Positions 46,803-54,235 of a DNA stretch of 64,000 nt are shown one piece after another. Under the pieces are notes generated by a model. It did not search any database and was not told the origin of the DNA. It saw only the letters and a list, made by a program, of their open reading frames with translations. Source of the DNA: Bradyrhizobium sp. AT1 (GTDB taxonomy: Bacteria > Pseudomonadota > Alphaproteobacteria > Rhizobiales > Xanthobacteraceae); NCBI RefSeq assembly GCF_001590795.1, contig NZ_JXDL01000001.1, positions 4,625,226-4,689,225 on the forward strand, read 5' to 3'. The translations under genes and the position numbers were made by a program. Within the stretch, counting starts at the first letter, position 1, and each line of letters begins with the position of its first letter.

Positions 46803-47140
46803 AAGATAATCGCACCCTGCTCACCGTCACCGATCAGGTCCACTTGCTGGTGAACGCGCTGAATGAAGGCGACCATTTTCCAGTGGTGAAGCTATTCACG
46901 CCTGATGCGGGAGCCACGTGGCTCATCAGCGAGGTTGATCCAGATGATCCGGATCGGCTATTCGGCCTTTGCGATCTCGGTCTCGGCTATCCAGAACTCG
47001 GTTATGTCAGCCTGGCGGAGGTCACGGCAGTCAAGGGCCCGCTCGGCCTGCCGGTCGAGCGCGATCTCGATTTCGTGGCGGACAAGCCCTTGTCTGCCTA
47101 TGCTGAGGAAGCACGGGCGAAAGGCCGGATCGTGGCCTAG
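46799..47140 (+). CDS. DUF2958 family protein
   Basis: 113 aa if started at CTG 46799, 98 aa if at TTG 46844. GGAGG lies 6 nt before the CTG, whose TG overlaps the upstream stop (CTGA), so an unusual CTG start is plausible; no ATG or GTG is in frame. The sequence (FTPDAGATWLISEVDPDDPD, RLFGLCDLGLGYPELGYVSL) matches DUF2958, a small family common on plasmids and islands of rhizobia with no known role. Follows the nuclease gene directly. Confidence 0.75.
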   Translation: MKDNRTLLTVTDQVHLLVNALNEGDHFPVVKLFTPDAGATWLISEVDPDDPDRLFGLCDLGLGYPELGYVSLAEVTAVKGPLGLPVERDLDFVADKPLSAYAEEARAKGRIVA

Positions 47141-47441
47141 GGGTTAGATCGGCCGGAAGCCGGCATGACTTTCGTCACAGCGCTGAAGCGTCCGGCGACG
47201 AGCCGGGAACAGCTCTGGGCCTGCGGCAGCGACAATCGTGTTCTTCAGGGGCCGATAGATGCGGTTAGCTGTTAACAATGCAAATCGAGCCAAATTGCAC
47301 GAAAGTTTACTCGGACAACTCCGCTCGAATACGCTATGGGAGGACCTCTCGGGCAAAAGAGCTTCGGACCTTACGGCAGCTGCCGCGCACCACTCACGGA
47401 CGGTTCGAAAAGCTAGGCGGCCCGATCCAGTGGGCGGGGCC
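47141..47441. other. Gap before the DUF499 gene
   Basis: 301 bp. The DUF499 frame is open through the latter part (from 47259), but the family N-terminus begins at 47442. The region presumably carries the cassette promoter; no hexamers are convincing. Contains the palindrome AGCTGTTAACA-like AT-rich stretch near 47265-47275. Confidence 0.4.
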
Positions 47442-50400
47442 ATGCCGATCGCAACGATAAAACAACTGTGCGTTCCAAACGCAATCATCACCAGCGATAG
47501 CCTTGTCGAGCAGGTTGCTCAGATCGAGGACTTCGCGACCGGCAATATCGACGGCCGGGACTTTTTCAGACGGAACCATTTCACTGCCGGCCTTGAGCTG
47601 TTGGTCAAGCGGGGCTTTGATCGCCTGGCTGGCAAATCCGACGATGGAGCGTTCTATCTCACCCAGGCTATGGGTGGCGGCAAGACGCACAGTTTGATTG
47701 CGCTTGGTCTGTTGGCCTCCGATCCAGGGCTCCGCCGCGAGGTCGTTCCAAAGATTACCGTCGGCAACGATTTTGCGGCGGCAAAGGTCGTGATCTTCAA
47801 CGGGCACCAGAACCCAAATACCCTGCTTTGGGGCTATATTGCCGAGCAACTCGGTCGCGGCGACGTCATGGCGCCATTCTGGCGAAACGGCGCAAGGACA
47901 CCGGGCGTCGACGAATGGGTTTCGGTCCTTGGCGATCAGCCCGTGTTAATCCTGCTCGACGAGCTGCCGAGCTATCTCCAGATGGCCCAGGGCGAAGCCG
48001 TGGGCAATACCACGCTTGGTGATCTCACCATCGGGGCGCTGGAACGCTTGTTCAATGCGCTGCCGCGGTGCCCTCGCGCGTGCGTCGTCGTCACAAACTT
48101 GAAAGACGACGTGTACCTCGACGGTTCCGGACAGTTGCGTACGCTCATCGAAAGCCTCACAAAACACTACGATCGCAACGCGCAGGCGATTACGCCGGTT
48201 CAGCAGAACACGGGCGAGGTTTTCGCCATCGTTCGCAAGCGGCTGTTCGATGCCCTGCCCTCGGCTGACAAAATCGATGAGATCGCGCAGGCCTATGTCT
48301 CGGCGCTTCAGAAGGCAAAGCGGGTCGACACAATCCCGACTACGCCCGAGACATTCATCGAGCGCATACGTGAAACCTATCCGTTTCACCCGTCCATTCG
48401 GGATATCGTTGCCCGCTTCGCTGAGAACCGTGGCTACCAGAAGACACGAGCGCTCATCCGGTTGATGCGTCTCGCAGTGCGCGGCGCGTTGACCGGCAAT
48501 GGCAATGCGTTCCTAGTTGGGCTGCAGCACCTCGACTTCAACGACCAGGCGACAATCGAGGAGATCCGGAAGATCAATCCAGGCTACTCCAACGCCATCT
48601 CACGGGATGTGGCCGACCGTGGCAACGCACTCGCTGAAAAGATCGACGCCGCCGATGGCAACCCAACGGCCTCAGCAGTCGCCAAGATGTTGCTGATGTC
48701 CTCCCTCTCGGCTGCGGAATCGCCGCTGCGGGGCCTCACCGACGGAGAGTTGATCGAGACACTTGTCGATCCGCTTCTCGACGTGTCCGAGATCAAAGGC
48801 AGTCTAAGTCGCCTTGAAGGCCAAGCGTGGTACCTCTTCAAAGGCGTCGACAATCGTGTCTTCTTCGGCCAAACCGCCAATGTGACTGCGGAGATCACCG
48901 AGATTGCCGGAAACATCGCGACCGAGCAGGTTGATCAGACCCTCCGCGACAAGCTGAAAGAGGTGTTCAAGCCGCGCACCGGCGCGCTCTATTCCGAGAA
49001 CATCGCTATTCTGCCGGCGCTTGACGACATCAAACTCGATGATGAGCGTCCGTCGCTAATCATCTTAGAGCAACCAGCCGACAAGCTCCCCCAGGAGTTC
49101 GACGATTGGTGGAACAAGCAGGATCTGCAAAACCGGGTCCTGGTGCTGACGGCGGACCGCAATGCGGTCGCGACTCTCAGGACAAGCGCTCGTCGCCAGC
49201 GGGCAATCGCCAAGGTCGAAGAGCGGATCAAAGCTCAGCACGGCCAGGGATCTCCGCAGATGGCCGAGCTTGACGGCGTTCGGGCGCGAGAAGCCGCTGC
49301 GTTTACAAGCGCGCTGCGTGAAACGTTCAAAAGCATCGTCTTCCCGATGCGGGATCGGGCTAAAAAGAGCTATCTGCGCTCGATTGACGATTTCCGAATG
49401 GAGTTCGACCGCAATGATTATTCGGGCGAGCAGCAGATCGTCGACACTCTTTCGAAGCGCGGGAAGTTCATATCCAGCGATAAGTTTGACGCCGAGTTCG
49501 AAACTCTGCGTCTAGATGCGGAAGAAATCTTGTTCGACGCGGACGCTGTCCAGCAGGCTTCGCTCCGGCGCAACGCAGCCGTCCGCTCCGGCTGGTTCTG
49601 GCTACCGAAAGGCGGCCTAGAGCAATTGACACGAGCGGCCGTTCAGCGCGGCTTCTGGCGCGAGAAGGACGGTCTCATCGCAAAGAAATGGGAGCGCGTC
49701 ACGCGAGTCACAGCCCGGCAGGATGATTTCGCGCAAGACCCAATAATAACGGGCCGCTTTCAGGTAAACGTCGCACCTGAAGATGCGGACATCGTTTATG
49801 TCTCGGAGAGCGGTCCGCCCGATCCGGCGCGGTCGCAGAAACTCGACGGCCGCGTGTACGAAACGGCAGCTCCGGCTGTGTGGTTTCTTGGCGTCGACTC
49901 TAAGGGCGTCGCCAAGACGGGCGAGCCTTGCGAGTGGCGCGCGCCGATCCGTGTCAAACCGGACGTGAAACGCACTTCCACTGGTTATCGCGTATCGCTC
50001 GTGGCGATTCCGCGGGCGGCGACCATCCGCGCGACCTTCGACGGATCCGATCCGAAGGGCGGCCCCGAAGTGCCCCACGGCGACATGGATGCGCCTGCGG
50101 GCGCAAAGCAGCTTCGCGTCGTGGCTGCGGTGAACGGTCAGTTCGGCCCAGAGGAGACGGCGCCCCTTGCGTCAGGTATGGACGATACCGGCGGCCCTCG
50201 CTTGCCGCAGCCGAAGGCTGCGTTAAAGCCAGATGCCGCTGCAACCATGACCTCGCGTTTCGAACCAAAGGACACGGCGGCTGCCTTCTCGGCGCTTGAT
50301 CGGCTGGCCAAACTGCCTGACGCGAAGGTGTTCGGAGGCACTGTCGATCTCAATGGCGCACGCTCGGAAGGCGATTTCCTGACACTCCGCCTCGGGCGCG

Positions 50401-50585
50401 ATGTCGCCCTGCCTGCGGCGGCGCTCGACCAAAAGGTCAAGGAGCTTGCCACCCTTCTCGCTTCATCCGCACCGACAGTGAAGCTTCGCCTGGACGGCAT
50501 TGCCTTTTCGTCCGGACGCGATCTGATGACATTCTGCGATGCGTTCGACCTTGATTTCGATCGTGTTGAATGGAAGCAGGAGTGA
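47442..50585 (+). CDS. DUF499 (COG1483) ATPase, defence cassette gene 1
   Basis: 1047 aa from ATG 47442 (MPIATIKQLCVPNAI), the family's usual N-terminus. A large AAA+-like ATPase: Walker A AMGGGKTHS at 76-83, Walker B with LLDEL at 171-175, then LVVTNLKDDVYL-type sensor region and RIRETYPFHPSIRDIVARFA. The C-terminus (about 880-1047) has beta-rich repeats ending with a Trp-free domain KLRLDGIAFSSGRDLMTFCD. DUF499 proteins occur next to DUF1156 methylases and SNF2 helicases in defence islands; from memory, some pipelines label the family anti-phage associated. Two bp precede the next start. Role probably energy-dependent sensing or assembly. Confidence 0.88.
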   Translation: MPIATIKQLCVPNAIITSDSLVEQVAQIEDFATGNIDGRDFFRRNHFTAGLELLVKRGFDRLAGKSDDGAFYLTQAMGGGKTHSLIALGLLASDPGLRREVVPKITVGNDFAAAKVVIFNGHQNPNTLLWGYIAEQLGRGDVMAPFWRNGARTPGVDEWVSVLGDQPVLILLDELPSYLQMAQGEAVGNTTLGDLTIGALERLFNALPRCPRACVVVTNLKDDVYLDGSGQLRTLIESLTKHYDRNAQAITPVQQNTGEVFAIVRKRLFDALPSADKIDEIAQAYVSALQKAKRVDTIPTTPETFIERIRETYPFHPSIRDIVARFAENRGYQKTRALIRLMRLAVRGALTGNGNAFLVGLQHLDFNDQATIEEIRKINPGYSNAISRDVADRGNALAEKIDAADGNPTASAVAKMLLMSSLSAAESPLRGLTDGELIETLVDPLLDVSEIKGSLSRLEGQAWYLFKGVDNRVFFGQTANVTAEITEIAGNIATEQVDQTLRDKLKEVFKPRTGALYSENIAILPALDDIKLDDERPSLIILEQPADKLPQEFDDWWNKQDLQNRVLVLTADRNAVATLRTSARRQRAIAKVEERIKAQHGQGSPQMAELDGVRAREAAAFTSALRETFKSIVFPMRDRAKKSYLRSIDDFRMEFDRNDYSGEQQIVDTLSKRGKFISSDKFDAEFETLRLDAEEILFDADAVQQASLRRNAAVRSGWFWLPKGGLEQLTRAAVQRGFWREKDGLIAKKWERVTRVTARQDDFAQDPIITGRFQVNVAPEDADIVYVSESGPPDPARSQKLDGRVYETAAPAVWFLGVDSKGVAKTGEPCEWRAPIRVKPDVKRTSTGYRVSLVAIPRAATIRATFDGSDPKGGPEVPHGDMDAPAGAKQLRVVAAVNGQFGPEETAPLASGMDDTGGPRLPQPKAALKPDAAATMTSRFEPKDTAAAFSALDRLAKLPDAKVFGGTVDLNGARSEGDFLTLRLGRDVALPAAALDQKVKELATLLASSAPTVKLRLDGIAFSSGRDLMTFCDAFDLDFDRVEWKQE

Positions 50586-50587
50586 AA

Positions 50588-51241
50588 ATGACCACTGCAC
50601 CTGCAAATTTCGACTGCGCCGACATCTATCAGGAGCACGGTTATCTCGTGCGCCTCACGAAGGGGCGCGATGCAAGAGTGCAGGTGTTCGAGGTATTCGG
50701 CCGCCCGCCGAGCGACCGGGAACCGCAATGGGCGCCGGAGACGGTTTTCCGCTGTGAAGCCGCGCGCGACGTCTGGGATGTGGTCTCGCCCGAGGCGCGC
50801 ACTGAGTTCAATCGGCGCCTGAAGCTCGAAGGCAAGCCCGCCGGACGTTGGGGCGCCGATGAGACCGCTGTGCAGAGGCTGTTCGGCAAGGAACTGCTCG
50901 TGCTGCTCTGGGCAGTCGAGGCGCCAGACGTGAAGCCAGAGGAGATCGCCGTCGCCATCCGCAATTGGCATGGGCTGAAGCCCGAGGAGCGATGGTGGCT
51001 CTACACAATGACGGCTGCGGCGACTGGCCTCGCGCATCAAGCCGGGATGGGCTGGCGCGGCGCACTGCGACAGGCGCTCTGCTTCGGCACGCGCTCAGAT
51101 ACTTTCCACCTCGGCGCGGTCGCGGGCCGTGGCACGCTGGAGCCGCGCGTTAATACTGGCTTCGTACAGCCGAAGAAAAAGTCGAAACCGAAAAAGAACG
51201 ATGGGCCGGGTTTCCTGTTCGTGTCCGTTCCAGCCGAGTAA
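50588..51241 (+). CDS. DUF3780 protein, defence cassette gene 2
   Basis: 217 aa from ATG 50588, 2 bp after the DUF499 stop. Contains ARDVWDVVSPEARTEFNRRL, LGKELLVLLWAVEAP-like (FGKELLVLLWAVEA) and WHGLKPEERWWLYTMTAAAT, followed by GWRGALRQALCFGTRSDTF, the DUF3780 pattern. The tail is a Lys-rich linker (KKKSKPKKNDG). No catalytic motif is visible. It is almost always found between DUF499 and DUF1156 genes, so it is likely an adaptor or inhibitor subunit. Confidence 0.85.
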   Translation: MTTAPANFDCADIYQEHGYLVRLTKGRDARVQVFEVFGRPPSDREPQWAPETVFRCEAARDVWDVVSPEARTEFNRRLKLEGKPAGRWGADETAVQRLFGKELLVLLWAVEAPDVKPEEIAVAIRNWHGLKPEERWWLYTMTAAATGLAHQAGMGWRGALRQALCFGTRSDTFHLGAVAGRGTLEPRVNTGFVQPKKKSKPKKNDGPGFLFVSVPAE

Positions 51242-51247
51242 GCTTTC

Positions 51248-54232
51248 ATGAACATCACCTCCGCGATCGTTACGCCAGCGCCTGGACTTGCGCCGTTCGC
51301 TTTGAAGGATGCGCCGTCCTTCATTGAGCGCCAATTTCCCGTTGGGCGGCTCTCAGCAGAGGCATATAAGGAGCGCAAGGCCGGCGCGGGGCAAACCCTA
51401 ACTGCGCTTGGTTCCTATTGGAAGGGACGCAAGCCTCTCATCCTCGTGCGGGCCGTGGTCCTCGGCTCCCTGCTGCCGGCAAGCGACGACGCGGCGGGCG
51501 ATCTCGACATCTTCCTGAAACTGATGGCGATGGACGACGGTGCAATCGGGAGGCGTTTCGATGGCGGGCCGACGAAGTTCGCCACTCTCTTTCCAGCCTT
51601 TGCCGAACTGGTCACAGAGGAGCGGGGGCGTCGGCGCGTATGGCGCGACGATCTCAGCGAGGACGAAAGGCAGGCGCGCGTGTCGGAGGCCTTCGCCACG
51701 CTGCCCTATGCCGAGCGCCTGAAGCATGTCCGCCGGCCGGAGGAGTGCAACGAGTCGGACCTCCTCGGCTCCATTTGGTCCCCGATTAATCGCCGCCTCG
51801 GAACGACCGCACAAAACCTTTCCGAACTTGTCGAGCAGTTGGGTGTATCGCGCTTCGGACACCGACCGAAGCTGGCAGATACGTTCTGCGGCGGCGGGTC
51901 GATCCCCTTCGAAGCGGCGCGGATAGGCTGCGACGTTTACGCATCCGATCTCAATCCCATCGCCTGCATGCTCACCTGGGGCGCTTTTAACATAATCGGA
52001 GCATCGAAAGAGCGGCGTGCAGAAATCGAAGTCACCCAGCGTGAGATCGCTGCTGCAGTCGACGCTGAGATTACGAGGCTTGGCATTGAGCACGATGCCG
52101 AGGGCAACAGGGCAAAAGCCTATCTCTATTGTATGGAGACGCGCTGTCCACGCACTGACTGGATGGTGCCGATGGCACCATCCTGGGTCATATCCAAGAC
52201 CCGCAGTGTCGTGGCGAAGCTCATACCGAACCACGCAGCAAAGCGCTACGAAATCGAAATTCGTTCCGGCGTTTCGGCGGCGGAAATGGCCGAAGCGGCG
52301 GAGGGGACGGTGCGAGATGGGCGCCTTGTCCATCCAATGAACCCGGAGCGGTCGGGCGTCGAGATCAAGACTATCCGAGGCGATTATCGGGACCCGGAAG
52401 GCGAAACGCGCAACCGCCTACGACTCTGGGAAAAGTCGGACTTCGTCCCGCGACCAGATGACATCTTCCAAGAGCGACTCTACTGCATCCAGTGGATCAC
52501 CAAGGATAGCGTTGGCCGAGCTCGGCCAGAGACATTCTTCGCTGCTGTGACAGATGACGATCTCCTCCGCGAGCGCGAAGTTGAAACAATCGTGCGCCAA
52601 AATCTATCGCGTTGGCAGGACCAGGGCCTAGCGCCCGATACGATGATCACGCCCGGTGAAAAAACGGACGAACCGATCCGCACAAGGGGCTGGACGCATT
52701 GGGTCAACATATTCAATCCCAGGCACATTTTGATCTTGGCGCTGTTCCGACAACGTTCAAGCGAACCGGCGAGCCTGATTCCATTAAGCGCAGTCTTTAA
52801 CTTCACATCCCGCTTAACGCGCTGGGCAGTCGGAAGCCCCGGGAAACCAGGCGTCGCCCCAAACGGCGACTTTCCCGCCATGGTGTTTAGTAATCAGGCG
52901 CTCAACACGTTCTACAACTACGCTGAAAGAGCATTTTCCGATCTCAAGTCTATTTTTGAGATTGATGGCTTCAGTTTTCCCATTTCGCGTGATCGTCAGA
53001 TTCAGACTGGTCCGGCACAAGCCATTGGAGCAAATTCAGACATCTTCGTCACCGACCCCCCGTACGCCGACGCGGTCAATTATCACGAGATCACCGAATT
53101 CTTCATCGCTTGGCTACGCAAAAACCCGCCTCCGCCGTTCGATCAATGGACCTGGGACTCGCGGCGTGATCTAGCCATCAAGGGCAAAGACGAGCAGTTC
53201 CGCCGCGACATGGTTGCCGCTTATGCAGCCATGACCCGCCACATGCCGGACAACGGCCTCCAGGTGGTGATGTTTACCCATCAGGACGCAGGTGTCTGGG
53301 CCGACCTCGGCGCCATCCTTTGGGCGGCCGGCCTTTCCGTCACCGCCGCCTGGAACGTCGTCACCGAGACCGAGAGCGCGCTGAAAGAAGGCAACTACGT
53401 CCAGGGCACCGTCTGCCTAGTGCTGCGCAAGCGCTTGAACGAAGCCAACGCCCGGCGCATGGAGATCGAAGCCGAGATCGAGGAAGCTGTCGCCGAGCAG
53501 CTCGCCCGCCTCACTGCCCTCGACGATAGTTGGCATGAACGCGCCCACGCAGAGACACTTTATACCGATGGCGACTTAACACTTGCAGCCTATGCCGCTG
53601 CTCTCAAGGCCGTCACTGCCTACTCCACTATCGATCGTCAGCCGCTCGACCGCGACCTCTACCGCAAGCTCGCTAAGGGCGAGACAACGATGTTGCGCGA
53701 ACTCATTGGCTATGCAGAGAGCGTCGCCAACAACCTGCTCGTGCCGGAGGGCTTCCCGCGCGAGATGTGGCGCGACCTGAGAACGCCCGAGCGCTTCTAC
53801 GTCCGCATGCTCGACATGGAAGCGAAGGGCTCCGCCAAAGTTGCTGACTTCCAGAACTTCGCCAGGAGTTTCGCCTTCGGCGGCTATGCCGACCTAATGG
53901 CATCAACCACCGCCAACGCCGCTGCGCTTGCCGGCGCCGGGGACCTCAAGGGCCGGATGCTGGCCGACCACGGAGCCTCCGGCGAAGGTTTCGCGGCCTC
54001 CCAGCTTCGGCAAGTCCTGTTCGCCATCTGGAAGACGATGGAAGGCGGCACGCTGGACCCTAAGCGCGGCGTCACGATCCTCAAGACCGAATATGCTGCC
54101 GATTACTGGCAGCGTCGCCAGAAGCTGATCGCGCTTTCCAGCTACGTCGCTCTAAAAACGAATCGCAGCCGACCCCAGGAAAGCGTTGCCGCCCACGAGC
54201 TTGCGGAAGCGCTGAAGCTCGATAGGATGTAA
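51248..54232 (+). CDS. DUF1156 (COG1743) DNA methylase, defence cassette gene 3
   Basis: 994 aa. N-terminal DUF1156 block APSFIERQFPVGRLSAEAYK. SAM-binding FCGGGSIPFEAARIGCDVYA at 213-232 and catalytic TDPPY at 602-606 (VTDPPYADAVNYHEITEFF) mark an amino-methyltransferase, most likely N6-adenine. Between them lies a long insertion containing YCMETRCPRTDW, a CxxxxC pair that could be the zinc-ribbon remnant described for COG1743. It likely methylates host DNA as self-marking. Starts 6 bp after DUF3780 and ends 3 bp before the helicase gene. Confidence 0.9.
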   Translation: MNITSAIVTPAPGLAPFALKDAPSFIERQFPVGRLSAEAYKERKAGAGQTLTALGSYWKGRKPLILVRAVVLGSLLPASDDAAGDLDIFLKLMAMDDGAIGRRFDGGPTKFATLFPAFAELVTEERGRRRVWRDDLSEDERQARVSEAFATLPYAERLKHVRRPEECNESDLLGSIWSPINRRLGTTAQNLSELVEQLGVSRFGHRPKLADTFCGGGSIPFEAARIGCDVYASDLNPIACMLTWGAFNIIGASKERRAEIEVTQREIAAAVDAEITRLGIEHDAEGNRAKAYLYCMETRCPRTDWMVPMAPSWVISKTRSVVAKLIPNHAAKRYEIEIRSGVSAAEMAEAAEGTVRDGRLVHPMNPERSGVEIKTIRGDYRDPEGETRNRLRLWEKSDFVPRPDDIFQERLYCIQWITKDSVGRARPETFFAAVTDDDLLREREVETIVRQNLSRWQDQGLAPDTMITPGEKTDEPIRTRGWTHWVNIFNPRHILILALFRQRSSEPASLIPLSAVFNFTSRLTRWAVGSPGKPGVAPNGDFPAMVFSNQALNTFYNYAERAFSDLKSIFEIDGFSFPISRDRQIQTGPAQAIGANSDIFVTDPPYADAVNYHEITEFFIAWLRKNPPPPFDQWTWDSRRDLAIKGKDEQFRRDMVAAYAAMTRHMPDNGLQVVMFTHQDAGVWADLGAILWAAGLSVTAAWNVVTETESALKEGNYVQGTVCLVLRKRLNEANARRMEIEAEIEEAVAEQLARLTALDDSWHERAHAETLYTDGDLTLAAYAAALKAVTAYSTIDRQPLDRDLYRKLAKGETTMLRELIGYAESVANNLLVPEGFPREMWRDLRTPERFYVRMLDMEAKGSAKVADFQNFARSFAFGGYADLMASTTANAAALAGAGDLKGRMLADHGASGEGFAASQLRQVLFAIWKTMEGGTLDPKRGVTILKTEYAADYWQRRQKLIALSSYVALKTNRSRPQESVAAHELAEALKLDRM

Positions 54233-54235
54233 GGG

